Of a DNA stretch of 64,000 nt, positions 1 through 8,550 are shown piece after piece. The translations under genes and the position numbers were made by a program. Position 1 is the first letter of the stretch. Every line of letters starts with the position of its first letter. The notes beneath the pieces were generated by a model. That model ran no database searches. It was not told the DNA's origin and saw only the letters and a program-made list of their open reading frames with translations. The stretch comes from an uncultured Eubacteriales bacterium (GTDB lineage: Bacteria; Bacillota; Clostridia; Peptostreptococcales; Anaerovoracaceae), in NCBI GenBank assembly GCA_902786815.1, contig CADADV010000001.1, positions 62,001 to 126,000 of the forward strand, read 5' to 3'.

Positions 1-1
1 T

Positions 2-1594
2 GAAACAGTTACTGTAAAAACAGAAGTCGCCCAGGTTGCTGCGCCGGCAGCAAAAACAACAACAAAAGCTTACAGGGCGCTCACATTCAACTGGGCGAAG
101 GTTTCACCGGTCAACGGCGGAACGCTGTACTATGAGATCTACACTTCCGATGAAGAAACTGCTAAGCCGATCAAAACACTGAGTGCAAAGACACTCACCT
201 GGAAAAGGTCAGGCCTTTCACCAAGAGCCAAGAAGTATACGTATTACGTCAAGGCGGTCGAAAAAGATGCCAGCGGCGCGGTTATTGAAGGCTCAAGATC
301 AGAGGCTACTAAGCTCACAGGCACACCGCTTGGTTTCCAGACCCGTAAACTGACAGGTCTCGTATCCGACCCTGGTTACAAGGCAGTGCTTCTGCAGTGG
401 AACAAGATCGATGGAGCGACAGGATATAAGATCTACTGGAGAAAAGGCGGCGAGAGAGGCAATATCGACACTGTCGGCAGAGACTCTGACGGTCACTGGA
501 TGAAGACCTTCAGATCCAGCAAGACAAAGAAGTATGTCATGCCGAAAAAGCCGGGCAAGTATACTTACCTGACAACGGTCAAGCAGCCGACAAGCGGCAA
601 GCTGGTCAAATTTGATAAGCGCAACCTGGATATCATGAACCACACCTATGTATACTTCTATCAGTTCATGATCATCCCGTACTATGATGATGATGAAGGA
701 GATGCGATCTATACGAGTGCAGTTCCTGAAAATACGTACAAATCAGCGGCGCTCAATAAGACCACGAACGCAGCCGCAGCCAAATCAAATCTGAAGTACA
801 ACATTGTCAGAAACAACACGGTTCTGCCGATGTATGTATATGAAACAGCGAAGTACAACAAGCCGATCTACAAGACCAGCAGCATGAATGACGGCAAGAA
901 GAGAGGCAGACTGCACAAAGGCCATAAGTTCATCTGTTGGGATAAGGCAAACGGAAGAGTCAAGTTCTACGGAAAGAAGGACGGCTCAGGACAGCCGGGT
1001 GAAACCTACTGGTTCGCTCAGAAGAACGCCCACACGATCCAGGGATACTACATGGACAACTGCAGATACGGCGGAAAGACCAATCTCAAGAGAAAAGACT
1101 GGCAGACAGGCTACTCCAAGAAGACTGTACTGGACTATGTAAACCACTGCGGAATCAAGAGCAAGACGAAGTATTTCGTCTGGGCCAGCAAGTATGCGCA
1201 GCACGTATACATTCTGAAGAAGGGTTCCGATGGTAAGTGGGCGCTGCTGGACGGCGGCAAGAACAGAATCCCGACGAACACAAAGGGATGCTGGTCAAAT
1301 CTGTGTGCTACCGGCAAGGTATCCATCCAGTCCAGAAACGGACATTATGTGATCTTCGGAAAGCAGTACAAGGCCAACAGAAGCGCATATGACTACTTCT
1401 GCCTGTCCAAGCTGCACAAGACAGTCAGACTGCATTCGCTCCTTTACAAGAACGGAAAGAAGTTCAGTTCCTTCCAGTTCAAGAACAAGGTACTCGGCAA
1501 TCCGATCTCAAAGGGATGCATCAGACTCAGACCATATGCAGCACAGTGGATCTACAAGAATGTACCTAAGAAGACAAGAACATTAGTCTACTAG
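2..1594 (+). CDS. Exported L,D-transpeptidase (YkuD) with FN3-like modules, 5' end outside window
   Basis: The reading frame is open from the first full codon, so the N-terminus and any signal peptide lie upstream of the window; 530 residues are visible. Two fibronectin-III-like modules (about residues 18-102 and 103-240, the second with LLQWNKIDGATGYKIYW) precede a basic SH3-like stretch. The C-terminal ~100 residues carry the YkuD signature: a histidine in VRLHSLLYKNG and the catalytic cysteine in SKGCIRL (about residue 506). Enzymes of this family form 3-3 or other non-classical peptidoglycan cross-links, or attach proteins to the wall, outside the membrane. The catalytic domain ends just before the stop, as is common. 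A strong terminator follows at once. The domain call is firm; the precise cross-link made is not known. Confidence 0.85.
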   Translation, partial: ETVTVKTEVAQVAAPAAKTTTKAYRALTFNWAKVSPVNGGTLYYEIYTSDEETAKPIKTLSAKTLTWKRSGLSPRAKKYTYYVKAVEKDASGAVIEGSRSEATKLTGTPLGFQTRKLTGLVSDPGYKAVLLQWNKIDGATGYKIYWRKGGERGNIDTVGRDSDGHWMKTFRSSKTKKYVMPKKPGKYTYLTTVKQPTSGKLVKFDKRNLDIMNHTYVYFYQFMIIPYYDDDEGDAIYTSAVPENTYKSAALNKTTNAAAAKSNLKYNIVRNNTVLPMYVYETAKYNKPIYKTSSMNDGKKRGRLHKGHKFICWDKANGRVKFYGKKDGSGQPGETYWFAQKNAHTIQGYYMDNCRYGGKTNLKRKDWQTGYSKKTVLDYVNHCGIKSKTKYFVWASKYAQHVYILKKGSDGKWALLDGGKNRIPTNTKGCWSNLCATGKVSIQSRNGHYVIFGKQYKANRSAYDYFCLSKLHKTVRLHSLLYKNGKKFSSFQFKNKVLGNPISKGCIRLRPYAAQWIYKNVPKKTRTLVY

Positions 1595-1620
1595 AAATAA
1601 AAGATACCAGAAATAAGAAA

Positions 1621-1676
1621 GAAGACTCCGATCAACCGATGATCGGAGTCTTCTGGCTATCCATAGTCTTTTTTGT
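1621..1676 (+). terminator. Intrinsic terminator after the L,D-transpeptidase
   Basis: A perfect 14-bp stem (1621-1634 with 1640-1653) around the loop ACCGA is followed by a T-rich tract (TTTTTTGTTGTTT). It lies between two convergent genes and may act in both directions. Confidence 0.85.
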
Positions 1677-1679
1677 TGT

Positions 1680-2612
1680 TTATTTTTTGTTGTCCAGATA
1701 TTCTTTTATTACATATTGCGGGTAATTGCCCATTCCCAGGAACATTCGGCCGATGTACTCTCCGATCAGCCCAAGGAAGATCATGATCACCCCTGAGAAG
1801 AACCAGATGGAGACCATGACGGACGCCCATCCAATGGCCATGGTCGGCACGAGCAGTTTGCGGATGAACACGACCAGAGCGCCGATCAGTCCGGCGATGG
1901 AAAGTATGATTCCCAGATTTCGTGCGATGCGCAGAGGCACGATACTGAATCCCATGATGTTGGACCACAGACTCACCAGACTCTTGAAGGTGTAGCCGGA
2001 CTGGCCGTAGACCCGGTCGAAGTGCTTGACCGGAACGCAGGCGATGTCTTTGGTCGTCCGCAGGAAGAGCCCCTGCAGATGCGTGTACTGGCTTTTGTAT
2101 TGCACGACATAGTCTCTGACGAACTTCTTGATGATCCAGAAACTGGAGGTCTTGAGATCCTTTGGCTTGCCGATGAGGATGCGCACGGAAATATAGTTCA
2201 CCCAGCTGCCGAAGTTCCGGAAGGGGCTGTGCTTCTTGTCCGGATAGTATCCGTAGACGATATCGTGTCCCTCATCGAAGGCGTCAAAGAGCAGATGAAG
2301 CTGCGAAGGATGCGTCTGGCCGTCGTCATCCATGGCGATGATGGCATCGCCCTCTGTGTAGTTCAGACCTGCCATGATGGCGTTGTGCTGGCCGCCGTTG
2401 CGGGCCAGGGAGATGACCTTGACATAATCGTGATCCTCATAGAGCGACTTCAGGGCTGCCAGGGTCTTTCCTTCGTCCGGAGAGCAATCGTCTACGAGTA
2501 CGAATTCATAGGGCGTCCTTCCCAGACGCTCGAGCTCTTCGGCGGTGCTTTCCACTACCATTCTGATGGATTCTGATGATTTGTAACACGGTATAACAAC
2601 GGAATAAAGCAT
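1680..2612 (-). CDS. GT2-family membrane glycosyltransferase (GtrB/DPM1-like)
   Basis: This 310-residue protein begins with a GT-A fold: YSVVIPCYKSSES at the N-terminus, VLVDDCSPD, and AMDDDGQTHP, which contains the DXD-type metal/nucleotide-sugar site. Two hydrophobic segments follow near residues 228-255 and 265-292. This layout matches polyprenyl-phosphate glycosyltransferases of the GtrB/ArnC/DPM1 type, which move a sugar from a nucleotide onto undecaprenyl phosphate at the inner membrane face for later use in wall or polymer glycosylation. The start is supported by AGGAGG just upstream. Its own promoter, with tandem repeats, is described separately. Donor sugar and acceptor cannot be told from sequence. 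No partner flippase is seen nearby. Confidence 0.85.
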   Translation of the reverse strand: MLYSVVIPCYKSSESIRMVVESTAEELERLGRTPYEFVLVDDCSPDEGKTLAALKSLYEDHDYVKVISLARNGGQHNAIMAGLNYTEGDAIIAMDDDGQTHPSQLHLLFDAFDEGHDIVYGYYPDKKHSPFRNFGSWVNYISVRILIGKPKDLKTSSFWIIKKFVRDYVVQYKSQYTHLQGLFLRTTKDIACVPVKHFDRVYGQSGYTFKSLVSLWSNIMGFSIVPLRIARNLGIILSIAGLIGALVVFIRKLLVPTMAIGWASVMVSIWFFSGVIMIFLGLIGEYIGRMFLGMGNYPQYVIKEYLDNKK

Positions 2613-2641
2613 AGATCATCCTCCTGCGCTTCTATGTAATA

Positions 2642-2681
2642 ATTATAGCTTTTGGGAGGGGGTATTACAAGGGTATTACAA
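2642..2681 (-). promoter_or_regulatory. Promoter of the GT2 gene with tandem 11-bp repeats
   Basis: On the minus strand TTGTAA (2670-2665), a 17-bp spacer and TATAAT (2647-2642) form a good sigma-A promoter. Two perfect adjacent copies of GGGTATTACAA (plus-strand reading, 2660-2670 and 2671-2681) cover the -35 box. One-helical-turn spacing suggests a binding site for a regulator. Confidence 0.6.
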
Positions 2682-2704
2682 CTTCAAAAAAATGATAATG
2701 GGGG

Positions 2705-2732
2705 TGGTCAGGGAGTGAAAATATGATATAAT
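2705..2732 (+). promoter_or_regulatory. Extended -10 promoter of the C39-like gene
   Basis: TGATATAAT at 2724-2732 is an extended -10 element. TGGTCA at 2705-2710 is a poor -35 candidate. It lies 52 bp before the start codon of the next gene. Confidence 0.5.
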
Positions 2733-2783
2733 CATGTGTACATATAAACGGATATTAAGATTTTACATACAGGGAGAGATTTC

Positions 2784-4061
2784 ATGAAGAGATTGAAGTT
2801 CATAATGGGATTGATGCTTTCGCTGATGCTGGCGTTTACTTTGTTTACGCCTGTTTCGGCTTTTGCGGAAGACGAGGAGCCGGTGGGAACGCCGCTGCCG
2901 TCCCTGAGCGACAGATCTGTCTACAAAATTCCGAAGTCCATCAGCCATCACGGATGGTGCGTGACATACTCCAACTACTACATGCTGAAGCGCAAATCCA
3001 TTCTGATGGGTTCCGGCAAGTGGGATACCATCGGCCCGGTTGAACTGCGGGGAAGAACGAAGCACGCCAAGAGGTACTCCTTCAACAGAGACGGCGTGAC
3101 ATATTCTGTCGGCATCAACTGGAAGACCCTGAAGGGCAAGTCCACAGCGGCCAAGGGCGAGTTCCTCAGAGGGCTGCTCAAGGATCACCCGGAAGGCATC
3201 GTCATATACGGCCACCATTCCCAGAAGGACCATGACGCCCATGCGGTCCTGGCAGTCAGCTATGACTACGACAGAGGCACATTCATGGTCATAGACCCCG
3301 TCAGAAACAGATCCGGTAAGAACGTCGGTATCGAGACGATCGGTTCATCCTCCATCGGGAGCCTGGCCAGGATCACCATGTATATGTTCATCAGCGGCAC
3401 GTCCGGCGAGGTGCAGACCCAGATGATCGAGAAGCTCAAGCCGAAGCACCCGATCGCATCAGAGTTCAATTATCCTGTACTCATGACGGAGGGATCGAGC
3501 TACAGCATCAAGGGCGAGGTCACCTCAGAGAACAAGATGAGTGAAGTCAAGGTGGAGATCCTCAACGAAAAAGGTAAGGCAGTGCAGTCTGAGAAAGTCA
3601 AGCCAAAATCCGGAAGCTATGACATCGGGCAGCTGGACGACAAATTCAGGTTCGGAGATCTGGAGGCAGGCAAGTACACCTACAAGATCACAGCAAAGGA
3701 TAAGAACGGCAAGGAGACTGTCCTCGAGAAGAAATTCACTGTGACCAACAAATCCGAGATGAAGATCAAGGATGAAGCTGTTCCGAAGAAGATCAAGCAG
3801 GGCAAATCCTACACTGTCGCAGGCAAGATCTACTCCAACTACGCCCTTAAGAACGTTACAGCCAAGGTCATTGGCGAAGACGGCAAGGCGGTGTTCGGTT
3901 CGACTGCAAGGCTTGCCAACATCTATTTCTACAATCTCCAGAACATGGATAAAGACCTGAAGTTCAGCGAGCTTGAAAAGGGCAAGTACCACTATGTGGT
4001 CACAGCCACAAATAAAAAAGGTAAAGAGACTCTTGTCGACAAGGAGTTCACAGTCAAATAG
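2784..4061 (+). CDS. Exported C39-like papain-fold cysteine protease with two Ig-like repeats
   Basis: The 425-residue product starts with a clear signal peptide (LMLAFTLFTPVSAFA, cleavage near residue 29). The region of residues ~45-210 resembles the peptidase C39-like fold: a cysteine in HHGWCVTYSNYYML (about residue 58) and a histidine in HDAHAVLAVSYD (about 153), followed by FMVIDP. The remainder holds two tandem Ig-like units of about 95 residues, each ending in GKETxxxKxFTV, separated by a short linker. No ABC transporter is adjacent, so this is unlikely to be a bacteriocin-leader peptidase; a free exported protease or amidase acting at the surface fits better. Substrate unknown. The start has a GGGAGA ribosome site. 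Confidence 0.65.
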   Translation: MKRLKFIMGLMLSLMLAFTLFTPVSAFAEDEEPVGTPLPSLSDRSVYKIPKSISHHGWCVTYSNYYMLKRKSILMGSGKWDTIGPVELRGRTKHAKRYSFNRDGVTYSVGINWKTLKGKSTAAKGEFLRGLLKDHPEGIVIYGHHSQKDHDAHAVLAVSYDYDRGTFMVIDPVRNRSGKNVGIETIGSSSIGSLARITMYMFISGTSGEVQTQMIEKLKPKHPIASEFNYPVLMTEGSSYSIKGEVTSENKMSEVKVEILNEKGKAVQSEKVKPKSGSYDIGQLDDKFRFGDLEAGKYTYKITAKDKNGKETVLEKKFTVTNKSEMKIKDEAVPKKIKQGKSYTVAGKIYSNYALKNVTAKVIGEDGKAVFGSTARLANIYFYNLQNMDKDLKFSELEKGKYHYVVTATNKKGKETLVDKEFTVK

Positions 4062-4069
4062 GCATAGGG

Positions 4070-4114
4070 ACCCTCAGACAGACTGTGCGAAGCAGAGCCG
4101 GTTTGAGGGTTTTT
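4070..4114 (+). terminator. Probable intrinsic terminator after the C39-like gene
   Basis: ACCCTCA (4070-4076) pairs with TGAGGGT (4104-4110), followed by TTTT. The intervening 27 nt can form a small inner stem. The long loop makes this weaker than the other terminators. Confidence 0.5.
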
Positions 4115-4135
4115 GCATGTATAGAATTATTGTGA

Positions 4136-5755
4136 ATGGGAATATTAATCAAAGGCAACAAATTAAATAAAAAACTGGTTATCATTGAAATCACCGTCGC
4201 AGCAGTGATTTGTTTTGGCTTGTTTGCGTTCATCCTGTTTGCCCACTCCAACAGCATGCTCGACCACGTGACGGGTCTTACCCTCAAGCAGGAGGGGGAG
4301 ACGATCGTCGCCAAATGGGATAAGATGAAGTGCAAAGGCTATAATATTACAGTGCTGATCGATGAGCGCAGAGCCGGGAAATTGCACACCCAGAAGAATT
4401 ATTATGTGCTGCGGAATGTGAAGTACAATCATGAATACCAGATCAAGGTCGAAGCCCGGATGAGGCAGGGCACCACATCTGTCGCAGCGGAAGAGACGAT
4501 CTATACTCTCCAGCCGCAGGATATCCAGACCTCAACGGATGTCGGGGAAGGATTCCCGAGAGAACGTTTCAGCCTGGATGCAAAAGCAGAGGGCGAGCTG
4601 ACCTATTTCTCCTCCAACGAAGAGGTCGCTTCAGTGGACGAGACAGGCGAAGTGTATCTGCACAGAGAAGGTTCGGCAGTGATCAGGGTGAAGGCGGCGG
4701 CAACAGAGGACAACATGGAGACGGTCAAGAAGATCCCGGTCACCGTCTACCCCGAGCAGCTCAGCACCATCGTCATCGATAAGGAATACAAATCGGACAC
4801 AAAAGTTGAGATCAAATGGAGCAAGGTGGCTTTTGCAGATAAATACATCCTGAAGAAGTACAGCGTCCATGATGACAAATATAAGAAGATCAAGACCTGC
4901 GAGGCGGCCATGACGAGCGTGAAGCTTCCCCGGGAGAACGGGAAATATAAGGTCGAAGCAAAGGCCGATGTGCACGGCACTGTCCTCAAAAGCATCAGTG
5001 AGGAGCCTGTGGAGGTCAGTTCTGTTTCGGCAGATGCGAAGTCGTACGGAGACATCAATATCATCGGCACCATCGGCGCCAGCGATGTTGAGACCGTCAC
5101 GACGATCAGAGGCATGGGCGGCATGAACAACCCGCAGTCCATGTGCTGCACAAAGGACAGCTACGTTGTCGCCTTTGTAACCAAAAGCAATTCGGGTGGG
5201 GTGCTCAAATCTTACAGCAAGGACGGCGAGCTGCAGGCGTCCAGGAAAGTAGGCAACATGCATCATGCCAACGGATGCACGTACAATCCGTATGCGGATC
5301 GCATCTACGTATGTCCGACCTATGCCGGGCACAAGGAGAGGTCTCTGGAAGCCTATGATCCGGAGACGCTGGAGCACACGGGGACCATCGGTCTGCACAA
5401 TGCTCCTTCCGGCGTGGCCTACGACGATTCCAACAACGAGTATTACATGTCGGCGTCATGGCGCCTGTACGTGACTGACAGTGACTTCAACGTCCTGAAG
5501 GTCATCAAGCGGAAGCGCCACAACAGATCGCAGGATATGGGAGCTTACAACGGCGTCGGACTCTCCTGCATCTGGACCGGCGGCGTACACAGCTACATCG
5601 ATATGTACCGGGCATCCGACAGCGCGTACATCGGGAGTTACAGCGTGCCTCTCGGCGAGATCGAGAGCGTGTGCGTTGACGACGGGCATCTGGTGATCCT
5701 CATCAACAAAGGCACGGATGTCATTTACAGAACCAAAGACAGGGTAGGAATATAG
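4136..5755 (+). CDS. Membrane-anchored or exported FN3/Ig-like protein with C-terminal beta-propeller-like domain
   Basis: Product of 539 residues. A hydrophobic N-terminal segment (about 15-35) is either an uncleaved anchor or a signal peptide. Then come an FN3-like domain (about 40-125), a bacterial Ig-like domain (about 130-205, with EVASVDETGEV), a second FN3-like domain (about 210-295) and ~240 residues of short beta-strand repeats (for example GCTYNPYADRIYVCP and GVAYDDSNNEYY) that suggest a beta-propeller. The same propeller-like region recurs in the next gene, so the two are paralogues and probably co-transcribed (2 nt apart). An in-frame TGA directly before the ATG rules out a longer start. 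There is no ribosome site, and a -10-like TAGAAT lies 8 nt upstream, so the mRNA may be leaderless. Function unknown. Confidence 0.65.
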   Translation: MGILIKGNKLNKKLVIIEITVAAVICFGLFAFILFAHSNSMLDHVTGLTLKQEGETIVAKWDKMKCKGYNITVLIDERRAGKLHTQKNYYVLRNVKYNHEYQIKVEARMRQGTTSVAAEETIYTLQPQDIQTSTDVGEGFPRERFSLDAKAEGELTYFSSNEEVASVDETGEVYLHREGSAVIRVKAAATEDNMETVKKIPVTVYPEQLSTIVIDKEYKSDTKVEIKWSKVAFADKYILKKYSVHDDKYKKIKTCEAAMTSVKLPRENGKYKVEAKADVHGTVLKSISEEPVEVSSVSADAKSYGDINIIGTIGASDVETVTTIRGMGGMNNPQSMCCTKDSYVVAFVTKSNSGGVLKSYSKDGELQASRKVGNMHHANGCTYNPYADRIYVCPTYAGHKERSLEAYDPETLEHTGTIGLHNAPSGVAYDDSNNEYYMSASWRLYVTDSDFNVLKVIKRKRHNRSQDMGAYNGVGLSCIWTGGVHSYIDMYRASDSAYIGSYSVPLGEIESVCVDDGHLVILINKGTDVIYRTKDRVGI

Positions 5756-5757
5756 GA

Positions 5758-7524
5758 ATGACTATGATTAGAGACAAGGCAACAGGGATGATTCAAATCA
5801 GAAGATGCTTTGCGATGGTGATCGCAGCGGTCATGGCACTGACCATGTTCACAGGCATGACCAGTATTTCGCATGCTGCCACTGTCTCCGGTGCAAAAGC
5901 AACAAACTACGGATTCAGAATGGTGCGTGTGAGCTGGAGCGCGGTGAAAGTTGAGATACCGCAGGAACCTGCGGAGCCTGAAGAACCAGCTGATCCTGTT
6001 GATCCGGCGACGGACCCGACCACTGATCCGACCACTGATCCGGCGACGGACCCGACCACTGATCCGGCGACGGACCCGACCACCGATCCGGTGACGGACC
6101 CGACTACCGATCCGGTGACGGATCCGGCTACTGACCCGAACGCGCAGGGCGGCGAGCCTGCTGCGGACCCGAATGGGGAACCGACGTCAGATCCGGCCGC
6201 GGATCCGAACGGCGTCCCGGCAGTGCAGAGCAGCGGCGGGCTGGTGCTGGATAGTGACGGTGTTCAGACCGAGCCTTCTGCGGACCCGAATGGGGAGCCG
6301 GCTGTGCAGGGCAGCAGTGAACCTGTGGCGGAGGGTGACGGCGTTCAGACCGAACCTTCTGCTGATTCGAATGGCGCCCCGGCAGTGCAGAGCAGCGGTG
6401 AACCTGTGGCGGAGGGTGACGGCGTTCAGGCCGAGCCTGCTGACGATTCTGGTCTGACTCTGATGACGCAGACAGCTCCGAAGCCTGTGTACGATGTCAT
6501 CACTTATAAGGTCTACAGGTCTACAGCGAAGAGCGGCAAGTATTCACTGATCAAAAAAACAAAGGCAACGTCCTTCATAAACAAAGGCGTTAAGGTAGGA
6601 AAAAGGTATTACTACAAGGTCATTGCTTACAGAAGCAACGGCAAGAAATACGGGACTTCTGCGATCGTCAGCATCAAGGTCGCGAAAAAGGTCACAGCGA
6701 AAATGACGCTGCTCAAGAAGGGAAATGCGGCTTTCAATTTCCGGATCGCGGCGAAACAGAAACTGTATCGGTATGACACGCTGCAGGGGGCATGTGCCAA
6801 CGGCGGCTACGCCTACCTGACTCTGTACAACAGAAACGTCGAGAGATGCAAGATCGTGAAGGTGAAACTGTCAAATCTGAGTGTCGTCAAGGTGTCGGCT
6901 TCGCTGCCGATCTACCACGGCAATAACCTGACTTTCAATACAAGGAAGAATCGGATCGTCGCAACATGCTGCACGACAAGCAAGAAGGCGAAGAACAGGG
7001 TGGTCCTGATCAATCCGTCAACGCTCAAGGTCACATCCATAAAGAACATCAAACTGACGAAAAAAGTGAAGAAGCTTCCGAAGAAAGTCAGAAAGAAGAA
7101 CAAAGGTTACACGGCGGTCGCGTACAATGAGAAGCACAATTGCTATGTGGCCAGACTGCGGCAGAATGGCAACGTCGTGATTTTGAATAAGAATCTGAAG
7201 CCTGTGCGGTATGTGAAACTAAAAAAGAAGAAGACCGGACTTCTGGTCCAGGGGATCGAGACGGTCGGCGATTACATCTACGATGTACGGAGTTTCAAGG
7301 GAAGGCATCATTACTGTATGGTGACGGTGCACACCATGTCCGGCAAGTATGTGGGGCAGATGAAGTTCCCGTACGGAACAGCGCCGGGCAAAGAACTGCA
7401 GTGCCTCTTCCATAACGGGAGACAGTTCTACGCGGGATTCTACTATTCCACCAGCCAGATGGACGACACGAAGAAGAATCATGTGAACAGAGTCAATCTG
7501 ATCCAGCGGCTGAACAACCTGTGA
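5758..7524 (+). CDS. Exported FN3/beta-propeller-like protein with a large repetitive Asp-Pro insert
   Basis: Product of 588 residues with a signal peptide ending near SISHAATV. A single FN3 domain is split. Its first strands (VRVSWSAVK) are followed by a ~175-residue low-complexity insert (residues ~67-242), then the rest of the domain (TYKVYRSTAKSGKYSLIKK to AYRSNGKKYG). The insert consists of 4-residue DPxT repeats and three 27-residue repeats. The last ~280 residues are basic and propeller-like, similar to the upstream protein. It may bind wall polymers through its high positive charge; that is inference. The start is 2 nt after the previous stop, with GTAGGAA as ribosome site. Confidence 0.65.
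   Translation: MTMIRDKATGMIQIRRCFAMVIAAVMALTMFTGMTSISHAATVSGAKATNYGFRMVRVSWSAVKVEIPQEPAEPEEPADPVDPATDPTTDPTTDPATDPTTDPATDPTTDPVTDPTTDPVTDPATDPNAQGGEPAADPNGEPTSDPAADPNGVPAVQSSGGLVLDSDGVQTEPSADPNGEPAVQGSSEPVAEGDGVQTEPSADSNGAPAVQSSGEPVAEGDGVQAEPADDSGLTLMTQTAPKPVYDVITYKVYRSTAKSGKYSLIKKTKATSFINKGVKVGKRYYYKVIAYRSNGKKYGTSAIVSIKVAKKVTAKMTLLKKGNAAFNFRIAAKQKLYRYDTLQGACANGGYAYLTLYNRNVERCKIVKVKLSNLSVVKVSASLPIYHGNNLTFNTRKNRIVATCCTTSKKAKNRVVLINPSTLKVTSIKNIKLTKKVKKLPKKVRKKNKGYTAVAYNEKHNCYVARLRQNGNVVILNKNLKPVRYVKLKKKKTGLLVQGIETVGDYIYDVRSFKGRHHYCMVTVHTMSGKYVGQMKFPYGTAPGKELQCLFHNGRQFYAGFYYSTSQMDDTKKNHVNRVNLIQRLNNL
6001..6132 (+). repeat. Eleven 12-bp tandem units encoding Asp-Pro-x-Thr
   Basis: Eleven in-frame 12-bp units run without a break. 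They read D-P-A/V/T-T and alternate GATCCG/GACCCG codons, with a 24-bp higher-order period. Such arrays readily change copy number by slippage. Confidence 0.9.
6199..6441 (+). repeat. Three 81-bp tandem repeats encoding 27-residue units
   Basis: Units start at 6199, 6280 and 6361. Each encodes A-D-P/S-N-G-x-P-A-V-Q, then a short acidic tail ending near DGVQTEPS. The period is exactly 81 bp and the copies are close in sequence, which points to recent duplication. Confidence 0.9.
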
Positions 7525-7543
7525 TAAACAGGAGGTGACGAAC

Positions 7544-8506
7544 ATGCAAGACAAGTTATATGCAGCGATCGACAACAGAAAAGTCGCGATCATCGGTGCC
7601 GGCTTCGTAGGCGCCTCGATCGCTTATGCGCTGACGATCCGGGATCTGGCCAGCGAGATCGTACTGGTGGATGTCGATCAGGACAAGGCCTATGGTGAGG
7701 CGTTGGACATCCAGCACGGGATCCCGTATATGGGTACATCCTCTGTCAGGGCAGGGGATTATTCGGACTGCAAGAACTGCGATCTGATCATCATTACAGC
7801 CGGCCGTAACAGGCGTGTGGGCGAAGAACGTCTCGACATGATCAATGACAATGTCATCACGATCAAGAATGTTGTCGACAGAATCAAACCGTACTACACT
7901 CACGGCGTGATCATGATGGTCTCCAACCCGGTGGATATCCTCACGTACAAGTGCGCTGAGTGGATGGATCTGCCCAACGGGAAAGTCTTTGGCACCGGAT
8001 GCATCCTCGACACATCCAGACTGGTGCGCTGCATTGCCGATTATACGAATCTGAACACGGAAGCAATCAAATGCAACATCGTCGGGGAGCACGGAAGCTC
8101 CGGGTTCCCGGTCTGGAGCAGACTGTCGATCGCAGGCCTGCCTATGTGGGAATACTGCGCCAACATAGGACTTCCCTGGGAAGATGAACAGAGAAAGCAG
8201 ATCCACAGTCAGGTCAAAAACATGGGCGCAGAGATCATCCGGACGAAGGAGCGGACCCACTACGGGATCGCCACTTGCGTGTGCTCCCTGGCGGACGCGG
8301 TGCTGAATCAGCGCCTGACAGTCGCGCCGGTCACCTCGCCGCTGGAAGGCGAGTACGGCATCGAAGGAGTGGCGCTGAGCATCCCTTCCATCGTCGGCGT
8401 CAACGGCGTAGAGCACAGGCTCGAAGAGAAATGGCTCAAGGAAGAGCGGGCCAAACTCAAGAACTGCGCGAACATACTGAAAGAGAAACTCGCGGAACTG
8501 AAATAA
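7544..8506 (+). CDS. L-lactate/malate dehydrogenase family 2-hydroxyacid dehydrogenase, substrate uncertain
   Basis: Product of 320 residues with the full LDH/MDH fold: GAGFVG NAD-binding motif, VLVDVD acidic ribose-binding residue, NPVDILTY, ILDTSRL, the catalytic histidine in GEHGSSGFPVWS and THYGIA. The overall sequence is LDH-like, but the specificity loop reads AGRNRRVGEER where lactate dehydrogenases have AGANQKPGETR. The key Gln102 is therefore Arg, the residue typical of malate dehydrogenases. It may prefer oxaloacetate or another dicarboxylate. The ATG at 7544 is chosen because AGGAGG (7530-7535) sits 8 nt before it and overlaps the alternative GTG. It follows the FN3 protein by 19 nt and faces larA. 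Confidence 0.8.
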   Translation: MQDKLYAAIDNRKVAIIGAGFVGASIAYALTIRDLASEIVLVDVDQDKAYGEALDIQHGIPYMGTSSVRAGDYSDCKNCDLIIITAGRNRRVGEERLDMINDNVITIKNVVDRIKPYYTHGVIMMVSNPVDILTYKCAEWMDLPNGKVFGTGCILDTSRLVRCIADYTNLNTEAIKCNIVGEHGSSGFPVWSRLSIAGLPMWEYCANIGLPWEDEQRKQIHSQVKNMGAEIIRTKERTHYGIATCVCSLADAVLNQRLTVAPVTSPLEGEYGIEGVALSIPSIVGVNGVEHRLEEKWLKEERAKLKNCANILKEKLAELK

Positions 8507-8510
8507 GAAC

Positions 8511-8532
8511 AACCCGGCCGTGAGGCCGGGTT
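8511..8532. terminator. Bidirectional terminator between the dehydrogenase and larA
   Basis: AACCCGGCC (8511-8519) pairs with GGCCGGGTT (8524-8532) around GTGA. An outer AGAACAA/TTGTTCT pair extends the stem, giving U-rich tracts in both directions between convergent genes. Confidence 0.85.
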
Positions 8533-8550
8533 CGTTTGTTCTGCATTTGT

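Noticed and set aside
6001..6441. Possible CRISPR-like array
   Set aside because: The repeats are contiguous, in frame and protein-coding, with no spacers.
7535..7543. GTG start for the dehydrogenase
   Set aside because: The codon overlaps the Shine-Dalgarno sequence AGGAGG, which is correctly spaced for the ATG at 7544.
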